The translations under genes and the position numbers were made by a program. Of a stretch of 64,000 bases of DNA, positions 20,215 through 33,600 are shown piece after piece. The DNA is from Ophiobolus disseminans (Eukaryota; Ascomycota; Dothideomycetes; Pleosporales; Phaeosphaeriaceae), in assembly GCA_010093685.1 (NCBI GenBank), contig MU006219.1, positions 205,531-269,530 on the forward strand, read 5' to 3'. Every line of letters begins with the position of its first letter. Within the stretch, counting starts at the first letter, position 1. The notes beneath the pieces were generated by a model. It worked only from the letters and a program-made list of their open reading frames with translations. It was not told the DNA's origin and ran no database searches.

Positions 20215-23200
20215 ATATTAACTCCGCATTGTACCCGCGTTACCTCTAGTCCGACTCCGGATCTTCCGGATCGACTAGATCGTATAGGGCAAAGCATGCT
20301 TAGCCTCTAGTGTATTTAATTAAGCTAGTCCTATAGATAGCTTAGTAGTTTTTTAATATCCTTTCGTACAAGGCCTATAGGTGTTATTAGAAAATCTAAG
20401 GTTTCTAAGTCTCTACGCACTCCTATATGCCTCTAAGCTAATTTACACTGCATTTGGATATCTTTTATCTTACCTATACTGTTATATTATATTAAAAAAC
20501 TCCTTCTAGCTAGTAACAGCCTTTGAATAATATCGGAATATTGTTTAATAGATTACGTCTAAGCCCTAAGACACTACTAATTTGATTTAGGTTAGAACCT
20601 TACACACTGTTACGTCGAATCACTTAGTTATAGATAGGATATCTAAGACCTTCTCTCGACCGAAGCCTTTAGGTTTAGAAATTCCTATCCCCTGCAATTA
20701 GGATTACCTTTGGAAAAGTTGCGTAGAGCGCGCTACAGTAGAGACACAGAGACTACTAATAACCTAGTAGAATTAGAGTTAATCGCTAATGTCTACCCTA
20801 CTACTACAACCTAGTTCTACAGGATTAACAAGACAATTAGCTCATAAGCAGAGCTAAAACTAGAGAAAGAGTATAGTTGAAGATAACCGCAATTTAGAGT
20901 TAATTTATACTATAGCGTTACAAGAGCAGATTGCATAGCTATAGGCTAAAGTTACGCGCTTAACGCAAGAACGGTTAGCTAACCTAGAACAACCTATACC
21001 TACAACCGAATCACTACTAACAACGTCTTAATAATCTGCTACTATGCCTAGCGTAAGATTCTAGTCTAAGACACTAGCGCTAGGCTAAGTTAAACTATCT
21101 GAGCGTACACCTAACATTAATTGCCATACTAACGGCAAGCAACTAACATTTAGATAATAGCAAGCGTCTATTATAGGCTAACTTAAGATTAATACTAATT
21201 ACTATTAGAGTGAACGCGCACGTATAGCATTAGTTTAGGGACACACCTTAGGTACCGCTATAGAATACTTAGAACTACAATACCTAGCCGAGTCGGCGCT
21301 ACAACAATTCCAAACAGCAGAAGAAATAATCTTATTGCTCTAATTATTCTTAGGCAATAAACAAGCAGAAAGCTAAGCTGCTTTCTACCGCTTAACAATA
21401 GACAAGGGCGAGACCTTCCTAGCTTTTAAGGCACAGTTTCTTAGTGCTGCAGTAAGGGGTTTCGTATTAAAAACAGAGTGGTCCTTCTACCTATAGGAAA
21501 AGATAGCTCTAACCTTAAGGGTACTAAACCTAGGATTCAAACGTTTGTGGAACAATTCCTTTAAACTTATAGTAGAGTGCCTTACCTTATATAATATAGA
21601 AAGAAGAAACACGCCTATAGGATACTCGTCTAATTAAGCTACAAATCCTCTCCTAACCGCTGCAAAGAAGAGTTTAGACTAAATCTACATGCCTATTAGA
21701 CCTACGCTAAAGGTTATCCACGCCCTCTCTGGATTACCCCGCATTCTGAACTACGGTCTTTCTACCCCCCTTGTTCTAAGACAAGCTAGCAACACTCCTA
21801 GACCTAAAAAGACTCTAGTACTAGGAAATTGCTACAATTGCGGCAAGCTATAGCACTACGCCAATAACTGTACTGTACCCTAGGTTAGGGAAATTGAAGT
21901 CGAACAAGAAGAAGAGTTTCTAGACGCAGAAGAAGAATACTCGGATCTAGGTCTAACGGGAAATGGCGACACCTAGACAAACACTCCCTTCTAGGCTTAA
22001 ACAAGTATAACCTATCACACATTGATTTGTCTAACTTATTTAGAGGAAAGCACTTCTAAGTCCCTACTATCTTTTGTTAGAAAGAATCTAGAGTACAATT
22101 AAATTCCTTAGTAGATACTAGCGCACAAGGGTTCCTTTTTCTTAATTTATCTATTGCGCGGTCACTATCTGCTTTTTCTAGGTTCTTATCCAAAAACTGC
22201 CCTTTAGAATTGTAGTCTAAGGTTTTCAAGATTAAATCCAAACTCTAGTTTCCTAGTTCATCCGCCTCCACATGCGAATTGATAGTTGAACTATTTGTAA
22301 CTGCCCCTTTGTTATTATAGATCTAGGCTCTTAGGATTGTATTATTAGCATTAAATAGTTGCGACGTTTTAAACTCTAGCTAGATCCAGACTAGAATCGT
22401 ATGATATAGCTAAGTAGATACCCTGCTACGTACGAAGCTTTACCGCTACTGCTTATGCAGCTAAACTAACCCGCCCGCAACTAAGAAGCCAAACTAGATA
22501 TTAGTCAACGCAATGCCCTGTAGGAACAACAACGCTTTCAGGAGGCAAACAGTCCTACTACTATTAACCGCATTTAGGGATTGTTGCGTCTACCTAAGAG
22601 TTTCCAAATCAACTCTAGCAAGCCTTTATCCAAAACAGCTCCGAAACCTATCCCTCTACTGCCGCATACAAAAATTGCTCTTATCTCCGCAAACGCGCTT
22701 TATTTTAATATAAAGCGAAAAGAAAACGAGTTCTTTATAACAACGCTATATGAGATTGAGACAATTCTAGAAGGGAAGACAACTATACTAGCAGACGACT
22801 AGGAAAACGAAGCCTTGCTTAGTAACTAACTACTATCCGCATACAATGCGTATCGCGACGTGTTTACTAAAACTGCCGCAGATTAACTTCCTAAACACCG
22901 CCCTTATAACCACAAGATAGTTCTCTTAGAGCACCTCCTAAACAGCTACAGTCCGCTGTACAAGCAGAGTGTAAAGGAACTCGAGGCTACTAAGAAGTAC
23001 ATTTTAGAGAATTTGCAAAAAGGGTATATTAAGCACAGTTAAAGTCCTTTTGCCTCGCTAATTTTGTGTGTTTAGAAGCCGAACAGTGACCTCCGCATCT
23101 GCGTTAACTATCGGAAGCTAAACGCTATTACCCGCAAGGATTCCTATCTAATACTACGCATTAACGAACTACTAGCTCGACCTTTAAAAGCTAAAATCTT

Positions 23201-24604
23201 TACAAAGTTTGACATTCGAGCGGCCTTTAACAAGATTTAGATAGATCTAAATTTAGAAGAGTATACTACGTTCTAGACTCGATACGGGACTTACAAGTGT
23301 AAAGTACTGCCTTTTGGACTATGCAATAGTCCTGCAACATATTAATATTACATAAACAATGTGTTAATTAACTACCTAGACGACTTTTGCATAGCATACC
23401 TAGATAACATCCTTATCTATTATAAAGACGAAGCGACCTACCTCCTCTACGTTAAAAAGGTCCTAGAAAGATTACGACAGGCTAGTCTTCAAATTGATAT
23501 TAAGAAATGCGAATTCTACGTCACTCATACAAAGTACCTAGGCTACATTCTAACTAATAAGGGTTTAGAAGTAGATCCTAAGAAGGTAGAAGCGTTACAG
23601 AACTAGAAAAAGCCTACTATAGTAACAGGTGTAAAGTCATTCTTAGGCTTTGCTAGATTCTGTTAGCAATTTGTTCTAGAATTCTCTTGTGTTACTAAAC
23701 CTATTATCGCACTACAAAGCCCCTCGATACCTTTCCTATAGACACTAGAGTGTAATACAGCTTTTAAAAGACTTAAGGCTGCCTTACTATTAATCCTGAC
23801 TCTTTGTTATTTCTATCTAGAAATAAATACTAAGATTGAGACCGACGCCTCTAACGGAGTCATTGCCAGAGTGCTATCCTAGAAACAACTAGATAACAAA
23901 TAGCATCTAGTTGCGTTCTACAGCACCGTCCTATCTAGGTCCGAACTTAACTAGGAAATCCATAACAAGGAGTTGTTCGCTATTATTACTGCATTCTCTA
24001 AGTAGAGACCTAAATTAAGCTTAACTTGCACTCGAATCTAAGTATACACTAATTATCAATTGTTAGAGTACTTTATAACAACTAAGGTTCTTAATTCGCG
24101 ACAAGCTTAATAGGCAGAGGAAATAGCCCTGTTTTAATTCCGGATCGAGTACACTCCTAGAAGGAATAACGCCTAAGCGGATATTCTTAGCCGGTACAAA
24201 CAAGATATAGAAAATCTTCGAATAGCTTAAGTTAACAACCGCTCGCGCGTCTTACTAGGACTACATCGACTGCACGACTGAATTAACTCTAAGTTAGCTT
24301 ATACTTATATTGCTTAAACTAACACTTAAGCTATGACTCTAAACGTTATAGAACTGTTTAAGAATGTTATAGCCCTAGATTCTCTAGAAGTAATAGACTC
24401 TCTTCTCTAAGAAAACCGCTCTTCCTTCTAGCAGGAACGTACTACCTTACCTAAGGGATATTAGATAGAAAACAGACTACTTCTCTACCTCAACCGCCTA
24501 TGTGTATTAGCTAGCTCACAGCTGTACACTCGACTTATTCGAGAGGTACATAATTAAGTGTTATCTGCATGCACTAGCCACGGCCAAAAGGCAGGCACAA
24601 GTTG
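20215..24604 (+). mobile_element. Gypsy-type LTR retrotransposon 1, truncated and RIP-degraded
   Basis: The plus strand reads Gag, with a CCHC zinc knuckle at 21831-21872 (C-x2-C-x4-H-x4-C, one position now TAG). Protease-like sequence follows, then reverse transcriptase with AYLDNILIYYKDE at about 23390-23430 (the catalytic YLDD reads YLDN) and the typical KCEFYVTHTKYLGYIL. RNase H includes ETDASNGVIA at about 23840. The start of the integrase H2C2 finger lies at about 24530-24600, where coding ends abruptly, so the rest of integrase and the 3' LTR are missing. The left 600 bp (20215-20830) has no clear coding and may hold the 5' LTR and leader; its boundary is uncertain. TAG stops occur throughout. 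Confidence 0.8.
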
Positions 24605-24815
24605 AATTAACGGTGTTTAACTTACGTAGTCGATATTTATGCAGCATAAAGACATATAAGGCGTGACTGCGCCGCTCTTAAACCCACTAGTAGGTCCTGC
24701 ATGGGTCTAACCCATCACATTACCCCTCACTTAGCTCGCGCTAGCAGGGTACGTGAAAATACTGCTTGCCCCTACTAGTCTCTCGACGGTGTAAGCCAAA
24801 GTGACTGGCTAGAGC
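24605..24815. other. Unassigned junction sequence between Gypsy 1 and Copia
   Basis: About 210 bp that matches neither Gypsy coding sequence to the left nor the Copia copy to the right; homology to the other Copia copy starts at about 24816. It may be part of an LTR from an element broken by later events. No coding potential was seen. Confidence 0.35.
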
Positions 24816-27800
24816 TAGATTAAGCTCACTGCTAGGGTTAATGATCGCCTTAAAAAGGAACGCACACGCGAACGCTACTACACCGCCCTTAAGCCTATGC
24901 GCAATACACACAATTGGGATACATAGCTAGTGGAATATAATAAAGCATTATTAGATGCAATAGTGCATAGAGTGTCTAAGGTACATGATATTGACAATAT
25001 TACCAAAGACTTCCTGCAGGCTGTAAACAAGGCAGCACCTATGTAGGCTGCAACCTTCTAAGATACTAGAAGGTTCAATCCTCTTATGACAAGAAAGGAG
25101 ATAATAAAACGCTTCTAGGAATACATGAGCCTGAATTATCCGCTGAAACCAGTGAATAAAAAGCAGGCATTTATTGCTGTAGCTGATAACTCCTTATTTC
25201 TCGCTGACAGTGGTGCAACTACCTAGGATAGCTAGAAGGACGCTTCTAAAGCTATGGAAAACAGCGCGCTATCCAAACACAGGGAAAGAAACGGTAGTGG
25301 AAAGAGAAAGAGCAATTAATCCTCCTCTTAGTCCAGCAAAAGACCTGCTAGTAACAAGGCATCTTTAGGTAAGAAGTGCCCAGTATGTGACCAAGTCCAT
25401 GACATCAAGGATTGCTAGTATATCAATAATGACTAAGCACCTAAATAGTAGAAGCCAAACTCTACTATGCGCACTCTTATAGAATACAAGTGTAAGCACA
25501 ACACTGTCCTTTAAGGAGCATTAAGAAGCAAGAGCAGATTAAAGTCTCAAACTCCATACATCAAGAGATCAGATTCCTAGACACTAATTATCTAGGATGT
25601 CTCTAATAACAATTAACAATGACTAGAAGGTCGGCAAATCACCGCAATTACTAAGGCCTTATTCTAGGTCAGTGGCAATTAAGGTTACCCTTTGAAACAC
25701 TCCTTTATTCTAGACTTAGGCTTAACCTGCTACATCACTAACAACCTAGAGCGCACCTATAACAACAGACTATGTACACCTAGCGACTTCATATAGGCAG
25801 GCAACTCTTAACTCTAGATTACAGGGTATAGCTCACTAGACCTATTCCTAACCAATTAGGGCAGAACAACTAAGCTTATCCTTTATGATGTTGCTATCTG
25901 TCTAGATATCCTATGCAACCTAGTATTATTCCGCCTCCTTAGGCAGCTAGGCATATAGTGGGAAACTAAGCATGAACCCACTACACTTAGGAGACCAGAT
26001 AGATCTATTCTAGAAAGGCTCACTAAGCTTCATGGCCAATAGGTGTTAGAACACTACTTAACTATCAACTCGGCCTTCTACACAACAAACTTAAGAACAC
26101 TAAGAGCATTACAAAGATCCTTAGCTATCACCTAGCACAAGCGCTTAGGCTATCTAGGCCTAGCAGCTATTAAGCACCTTGTTTAGCAAGCTAAGGGGAT
26201 GCGCATCAAAGGCATCACTACAGTTAAGTGCAACTTATGTAGCAAAGCCAAAGCGAAGCGCTAAATACGCCGCACACTACGCAACAATGACCTAGGACTA
26301 GGAGAAAGACTAGCTATTGACTTCCACTCCTATAAGGAGCAGAGCATTACTAAGGAGAAGAGTTAAATACTTATCACCTGCAGGTTCTCTAGACTCTAAT
26401 AGGACATGTACTTCACAGACAATAGAACTGCTAACTCTATTATTAACAAACTCAGGATCTTCTTTACCTTTTTTAGGATCTATTTCAACATCACTATTAA
26501 GATCATTGAAGCAGACAATGAGATTACCACTGTTAAGCCACAAGTTCAGCGCTAGCTCAACTCTAAAGGGATTATCATTAAGCCTTCAGCTCCTAATACT
26601 TAAGCCTAGAATAGAGGTGCTGAACGCTCAGGGGGTGTAAACAAGGAGAAGGCACGCGCTATGAGATTGGATGCCAACCTCTCCTAGGAACTGTGGCCTA
26701 AAATCACTAGAGCAGCAGTTTACCTTTACAACAGAACGCTAAATTACACTAACAACTAGAAGACACTATATAAGACCTTCTTTACTAGGATTGCTTTCTC
26801 TAATGGAATTGTTACTAAACTCCGCAAACCAAACCTCACTTATCTTAAAGCATATAGATGCAAGTCCTTTGCAATGACTGATAATACTTACAGAGGGAAA
26901 TTACGCCTCTAACGCCTAGACCTAAAGGCTTAGGTTGGCTACCTAGTTGGATACAGATTATCTAACATCTATCGCATCTAGATGCTATCTATAGCTAAGG
27001 TCATCAGCACACGTAATGTTGTGTTTGATAAGCACTTAGTATTTAATAGCAAAACTAAGGACCTAATAGACAACCTTATGCACAGCACACTAGAAGAGAT
27101 TGCAACCTATATTAAGACTATAGAGCTTCTAACACTATCAACCAATCTAGAGGTTGAATTATTCTTTAAAGATAGCACCACTGAAGACTTAACAGCTTAA
27201 GAAGAGACTAATCCACCTAGCTATTACTAAGAGAGGAAAATTATAGGAAGAAAGATTATGGGCATATACCCAACACCTCCACTATCACCACTACTACCTG
27301 CTGCATTGCTGGCTACATTGTTGACCCTAAGCAAGGCAACAGGATTGACGCAGTTATGCTTATCTAAGACTGTTCTATAGGCAGCTGCCTTTATAGCAGG
27401 AACTTAGGCTAGACATGTTAGCCAACATGAAGGAGAAGTGGTTGACAAGGCTAAGGTAAAGAGGCTGCTTGCCTCAGGCATTAAGCTACACCGCAGTTAG
27501 CTCCCACCTCTACTAACTTATAAGACTAAGCTTAAAGAACACCTAATAGGAAAGCTGTTTAAAGAAGCAGAACGCGACCATTTGGCAAGCTATTAAAAGA
27601 TAGAATCATAGAGAGAAGTATCCTATGCCTTAATCAGACTAACAGGTCACTAGATCCTGGACTGCATGTGGGTATACACCTACAAGTTTAACAAGGATTA
27701 TTAATTTACTAAGTGCAAGGCGCGCCTTGTAGTCAGAGGAGACTAACAGAGACAGATCTCTTCCTAAGACACCTATGCAGCCACCCTAGCTAGCAGATTA

Positions 27801-29358
27801 TTTCGCATGCTTATAGCAATTGCAGCTAAGCACAACCTGGAACTTAAGCAATACAACATTACAAACGCATTTGTTTATGCCACTATAGACAGGGAAATCT
27901 ACATAAGGATGCCTAAAGGATACTAGAAGATAGGTATTATTCTTAAGGTTTAGAAGGCCTTGTATAGATTGCGCCTCTTACCTATGCTCTAGCAGAAGGA
28001 GTTTACAACAACTCTTAAAGACCTTAGCTTTACACGCGTCCCTTACGAGCCTTGCTGCATAATTAAGAACAGCATTATTATCTTCTTTTATGTGGATGAC
28101 ATTATCCTAGCCTATGCTAACTACAAGACCAAGAAAGCACAACAAGCTATCCAACTCCTACAGGACAAGTATACTATGACTAGAGGAGAAGATCTCTAGT
28201 AGTTCCTGGGAGTAGAGATGATTAGAGATAGAATAGGAGGACTTATCTATCTCTCACAAGCTGCCTATGTGGACAAAATCTACAGGCTAGTAGACAAGCA
28301 TAAGCTACGCCATAATACACCTATGAGTTCTATTGAACTTAAGCCCTTAAACTCACTGTCAACACCTGCTGAGATCAACAGATACTAACGCAAAATTGGG
28401 TCACTACTCTTTGCTGCAGTCACTACTAGACTAGACATTGCTTTTGCTACCTCACGCTTAGCACGCTTCCTCTTAAACCCCTCCTAAGAGCATTACAATG
28501 CCGCAGACCGCGTTCTTCTATACCTATTAGACACAAGGTGGCTAGCACTTTAGCTTAGAGGAGGAGACACCCTTTAAGTGGCTAGTAATGCATTATTTGC
28601 AGACAACACACAAGACAGGAAAGGCTCTTAAGGCTATGCAATTAAGCTCTTTAATAGCCTTATTGCCTAGAGAGCTAGCAAGCAAGACACTGTCACCACA
28701 TCCACCACTAAGCCAGAACTCCTAGCCCTATCCTAAGTAGTTAAGGAAGCTCTCTTCACATCACGCCTACTTAAAGAGCTCTAAATCCAGCTTCTATCTA
28801 ACACAATCACAATTCATTGCGATAATATGCAAACTATTAGACTAGTTACAAAAGAGACATTAAAGCTTTAAACAAAGCTTAGGCATGTGGACATCTACAA
28901 CCACTAGATAAGACAGGAGGTTGTAAGTGGAAAGATTACTATAGAATACGTTCAATTATCGGAAATGATAGCGGATGGCTTCACTAAGGTGTTGCTAGGC
29001 AACAAGTGGCCAAACTTTCTTTATCAAGTGGGATTAGTTAAGGTATCACTACACAAGGTGACTAAGAAGGCACTATTAGAAGAAATTTAAGCAAAACTTA
29101 AGGACCTTAACATCACCTAAAGTTACTAGCTTGCAAAATACATCCAAGCTAAGGGGGTGTGTTAGATATCAGGGGTGCTGTGAGGCTACCAACACTAAAA
29201 GAAACAGGAGGGGCCGGCACAAGCGCCTTAGCACACTAGTACTAGATCTGATACCTAGTTAAACTCCGCACTTGACCGGAGAACACTAGGATAGAACACA
29301 CATCATCATCAATTCATCTCATCTATTATTAGGTTTTAATACCTCATCAAATCTGACA
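24816..29358 (+). mobile_element. Copia-type LTR retrotransposon, plus-strand copy, 5'-truncated
   Basis: A Ty1/Copia element lacking its 5' LTR and about the first 520 bp of internal sequence relative to the minus-strand copy. Read through TAG/TAA, the frame gives Gag, integrase (about 26290-26760), a linker (LSIAKVISTRNVVFDKHLVF at about 26982), reverse transcriptase with FYVDDIILAY at about 28090, and RNase H ending at about 29118. A purine-rich tract precedes the 3' LTR (29160-29358). Most Gln/Trp codons preceded by a pyrimidine are stops. The right flank is GAAGG plus hAT coding sequence. That flank belongs with the hAT half at 46356 rather than with anything left of this copy, so its 3' end comes from a different insertion than its 5' end. 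Confidence 0.88.
29160..29358 (+). repeat. Copia 3' LTR
   Basis: A 199-bp LTR with TG...CA ends (TGTTAGATATC to AATCTGACA). It is closer to the LTR at 46157-46355 (about eight transition differences, no length difference) than to the one at 35678-35874 (more changes and an indel). The two better-matched LTRs therefore probably came from one insertion, although they now lie in opposite orientations. Confidence 0.88.
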
Positions 29359-30179
29359 GAAGGAGAGTCGTACCTCAGCACTCTAACAGTCCTGCGGGGC
29401 ACTGCTTTAGACATACTAGGGTGGTGGAAAGAGAACGAAGGACACTATCCCCACCTTGCGCAGGTAGCAAAGGATATCCTAGCTATACAGATTGCTTAAG
29501 TAGGTGTCGAACGCGTCTTTAATATTAGTAAGGATCTTATTAGGGATCGAAGGCATAATCTCTCTGCGCAGACAATCAGACAGATCATGATCCTTAAGCA
29601 GTCTATATCTAGAGAACTAACTGCGGTGTTATCTCATCTAGACGATGATAATGGTGCAGCTCCCTTAGACGAGGTGAATGATTTGTTTAAGTTGCTAGCT
29701 GGCGATAGGATCGTGCCAGTTGTTAATGAGTTTGTGGATGATACTAAAGAGGATAAGGGGCCAACGACTCCTTCGCGTTGAGTCCCACAGCGGAAATGGA
29801 GAAAGCCCGCGCGCTACTTAGACAAAGACGCTAGTGCTGGCGCTGTGATAACTCGACGTGTTAATACCCTATTAGAATGAAAATCTTTTCCCCTTATGCA
29901 AGCGACCCTTCTTAGTGCAAACCTATAAATATTAAATAATACGAGTATTATATACTCTTAAATGAGCCTAGTAGTGTGCAGCCTAGCTGGGTACCTCGGA
30001 CCTAACCTCAACCCATGGTCCGTGCGACCCAACCCAACCTATACCCAGACTAAGGGGTACCCAACCCAACCTCTACCTATCGTCCATGCGACCCCGACCC
30101 AACCTATACCCAGAGGCTCGTGCGACCCCAACCCAACCTATACCCACTGCTGGGTACCCCGAACCCATTTACTAGCCTA
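29359..30179 (+). mobile_element. hAT element, 3' half (dimerisation domain and terminus)
   Basis: Starting with GAAGG at the Copia LTR edge, the plus strand reads YLSTLTVLRGTALDILGWW, then HYPHLAQVAKDILAIQ, VERVFNISKDLIRDRRHNLS and a C-terminal tail to a stop at about 29779: the conserved hAT C-terminal dimerisation domain. The frame continues without a slip from the minus-strand half ending at 46356 if one GAAGG copy is counted. Only a TAG at about 29498 and a few others interrupt it. Subterminal repeats and the terminal inverted repeat follow. The element ends at 30179, next to the 8-bp target duplication. Confidence 0.88.
29960..30179 (+). repeat. hAT 3' subterminal repeats and terminal inverted repeat
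   Basis: Several imperfect copies of CCCAACCTATACCCA alternate with GTGCGACC-type spacers. The stretch ends in CCCATTTACTAGCCTA (30164-30179), the inverted counterpart of TAGGCTGGTAAATGGG at 51400-51385, with one mismatch in 16. Subterminal repeats of the same kind occur at 51240-51390, so the two ends belong to one element. Confidence 0.85.
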
Positions 30180-30187
30180 GTCTGCGT
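30180..30187. repeat. hAT 8-bp target-site duplication, copy 1
   Basis: GTCTGCGT directly abuts the terminal inverted repeat. The same eight bases, reverse-complemented (ACGCAGAC), abut the other terminal repeat at 51401-51408. Eight-base duplications are the hallmark of hAT insertion. Confidence 0.88.
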
Positions 30188-30620
30188 TGTTTTGTAGATA
30201 CTGCGTCGGGCCGCTGTGCTAGGTGCATTTCAGTAGGTGCTAAGTGTAGCCTATTTGTTTCTAAAGAAGATTAGGAGAAGGTGGCAAAGAAGAAGCGTGA
30301 GAAGCGTCTTGCTTTAGCGCGTCTAGAGGCTGCCACTGCGCAGGCTCGTGTGGAGCTACTAGAGGTCGAAAATCAGGAGTTGGAGTATTCTTGTCGGGAT
30401 TTGAAACTTCTAGACGTTCAAGACTAGGCTTCTAAGGCCTCGGGTTCGAGTACGCTGCCGACCACCTTCGAAACTCTATTAGCTGATCCTGGCTGGTCAC
30501 AGGCTCCTAACCTCCTTCTTGATTCTTCTTTTAACCTTGCTAGTTTCGATAATTTTCTGTTATCTCTAGATAATCCTTTTCTTAACCTAGGCTTGTTAAC
30601 TCTAGTAACAAGTAGTGCTT
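30180..30620 (+). pseudogene. Antisense ORF of Gypsy 2, 3' part (Zn2Cys6-like and coiled coil)
   Basis: Continues in frame the minus-strand ORF at 51556-51401 if one copy of GTCTGCGT is kept. Together they give a cysteine array C-x2-C-x6-C-x8-C-x2-C-x6-C, which fits the spacing of fungal Zn2Cys6 clusters but lacks their usual basic residues. A TAG at about 30270 follows SKED. After it comes a long charged heptad-like helix (EKRLALARLEAATAQARVEL), then a Ser/Leu-rich tail. It lies at the 3' end of Gypsy 2 on the strand opposite to gag-pol. I have an impression that similar antisense ORFs accompany other fungal Gypsy elements; that is memory, not a search result. The function is unknown. Confidence 0.65.
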
Positions 30621-33600
30621 AGTTGTATCGTCCGTTCTGGAAGTCGCGGAACTATTCGTTGTTCTGCTTCTTAATTTCTTCTAGTGAGTTCTTAAATAAT
30701 TAAGTGAAGTCCTCGTAGTTGTAGGCGTGTTCTGGCCTAAAGCTGTACGTAGCGTAGTAGTCCTTAAGGATCCGCTTATAGTTGTATAGGTTTTCGTAAG
30801 GTTCCTATGTGTTTTCAGACTCTAGGTATCCTTTCTATTTTACTAACCATTGCGTTTTGTGTTTGACAATCTAGTATCCTTAGAGATCTTTAACTTCAAA
30901 CTTAGTTTCTTCTTCTAGCTCGTAGTGGAAGGTTGTCTGTATTAGCGTGTCTAGGTCAGCTAGTTTAAGTAGCTTAATGTAGAACCTAGAGTAGACTTTT
31001 GTGTCTTTTAGTAGATTAAGTGTATATGTAACTAGTCTGTTGCGTTTAAGAATAAAAAATAGTCTAACCTTGACGTAGTCAAGACTTTTGTTTAGTTGCT
31101 TTGTTTAGAAATTGTTTATTTGTAGATATACTTTATCCCCCTTTTTTAGCTAAGGTGCTGTTTTTCTTCTTTTGTTAGCGTGTTGGATGCTGCTTTCTTA
31201 AGCATTCTAGATCTTGTCTCGCATAGTATCGTAGGTCTCTTTTATTTCTTCTATGTTTGTAAGGGTCTTTTCTGCCTTTAGTCTAGGTAGGGTTCTTTTA
31301 AACAGGTTTAGATGTCTTCCGTAGTTTGCGAAGAAGGGCGTAGTTCCTATTACCTTAGATACCTTATTGTTGTGTGCGAGTTGCGCTATAGGTAGTAACT
31401 ATACCTAGTTATTTTGTTAATAATTGCAGTATATTTGTAAGTACTGCTTAAGCGTGCGGTTTATTCGCTTAGTTTGTCCGTCGGTCTCTAGGTAGAAGCT
31501 TGTTAATAGCTTTCGTTAAGTTCCGATTGCGGACATTAGCGTGCTCTAGTAGTCAGAAGTAAAGAGCTTATCTCTGTCGCTAATAATTGTTTTTAGGATA
31601 CTATAATGTCGAACAACTTTATCGCAGATTACGTAACCTAGCTATTCTGCGGTCTAATCTTTGCAATATGTTATAAGTTCGATTGCTTTTGTAAGGCGGC
31701 ATACTACTACGCATATCCTATCGTAGCTAACCTCTGTTATAGGGTCTTTAGATAGCAGTAGTCCTGTAATAAAGTCTATTAATATATCTTCCTAAGGTTT
31801 TCCTAGAAGTTTAATGCCTTGCATTTCTCCGTACAGTGCGTGCGTGCTATGCTTGTTTTGCTAGTAGTCTGCGCACTTTTTAATGTATAAACTAACTTTG
31901 TTCTTTATGTTTAGAAAGTCGTAGTTTCTCTTAATTAGTTCTATAGTTCTTGCGATGCTAGGGTGTCTATACTCTATACTGTCGTAGTAGTCTCTAATTA
32001 GAGCTTCCTGTAATTCGCCTAGTACTTGCAGGGTAATCGTTATAATTTCTTCGATTTCGAAGGTATCGTTGATCCTAGTGGCGGGGCTTATACTCCTATC
32101 CTTATTTTTCTATAGGAGAATACCTTTGTTGATGTGCTTAACGCCTGCGACGTCGTATCGTCGGCTTAATGCGTTAGCTCAGCTATTGTCTTTGCTAGGT
32201 GTATAGATAATTTGGAATTTTAGTCCGCTAACTTCTTCCTACTATCTAACTTGCCTATAGTTAAGAGCCTTTGTCGTTAAGAAGTAGGTTAAGTTCTTGT
32301 GATTAGTGTAGATGTCGAGCTCTAAGCTGCTTTCCGCATAAATCCTCTAGTATTTAAGTGCTTCTACTATTGCGAGTAGCTCTTTGTCGTGCACATTATA
32401 GCGTTCCTTAGGGCCGCTAAATTTCTTAGAAAAGTAGGCGACTAGGTGCTATTTCCTATCATGCTTTTGTAACCAGACTGCTCCTATAGCTAAGTCTAAT
32501 GCGTTGGTTTCTATCTTTAATAGTTGCCCTAAGATAAAGGTTTTGAGTACTGGTTCCGTAATACATGCTTCTTTTAGCAGTTAGAAGGCCTCTCTTTCCT
32601 TCTCGCTCTATACCTAAGGGGTATCCTTCCTTGTAAGGTTTGTAAGTAGAGTAGCAATCTTAGTGTAGTCTTTGACGAACTGTTAGTTAAAGTTAATAAA
32701 TCTATTAAAGGCTTAGGTGTCCTTAACATTTCTTAGTTCTGCCTATTCTCGGATAGTGCGAATCTTGTCGTTACTAATCTTTACTCTATTAATTCCTACT
32801 ATATGTCCTAGGAATTCTAGTTCTGTTTTGTAGAACTTACATTTCGATAGTTTAAGTCGTAGGTTATATTTATTAAGAAGCGCTAATACTGTCTTAACGT
32901 GTTGCTTGTGTTCTTTCTTGTTCTTAGAGTAGATTAGTATGTCGTCTAGGTATGCAATAACGAATATATCTAGGTGTTTTCGTAATACGTTGTTAATAAG
33001 GGACTAGAAGGTTGCTAGTGTGTTAGTTAATCCGAATAGCATCACTGTATATTCGTAGTGTCCGTATCTCGTGCGGAATGCCGTGTTCTATTCGTCTCCT
33101 TTCTTAATGCGTATCTAATAATAGCTATCTCGTAGATCTAGTAAGGTAGATATTCTAGCTCTTAAGAGTCGGTCTCGTAGCTTAGATATATTAGGTAGCA
33201 GGTATCTATTCTTCCGCGTTATGTCGTTGAGCTTGCGATAGTCTACGCATAGTCTTAGGGATCTATTCTTCTTAGGTACGAAGAGAATCGGGAATCCTAC
33301 TAGCGAATCCGATTCTTAGATGTATCCTTTGGCTAGATTTTCTTTAATGTACTCTTAAACTGCTTTTAGCTAAGGTTCTAATAGTCTGTATATTAGTAGG
33401 AAAGGCGGCGTCTTGCCTTCTTCTAGGTTAATTTCACAATCCTAGGGTTGATGTTTAGGTAAGGCGTTGTAGCCTGTTTTGTTCTAAAACATATGCCTCT
33501 AAGCGTAGTATATCTTAGGTATGCTGAAGAGAATGTCTTCTCCTTCCTTTAAAACTTATATAGCTTTGTTTATCTTAGCTATCGTGTTAGCCGCTTCACT

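Noticed and set aside
26310..26640. Open frames on both strands of 77 and 107 residues, repeated at 38393-38723
   Set aside because: They are off-frame shadows inside the Copia integrase; the true frame runs through them with TAG codons. Their duplication reflects the two Copia copies.
29960..30180. CCCAACC-type repeats as telomeric sequence
   Set aside because: Superficially like a C-rich telomere repeat, but irregular and matched at the other hAT end (51240-51400), so they are subterminal transposon repeats.
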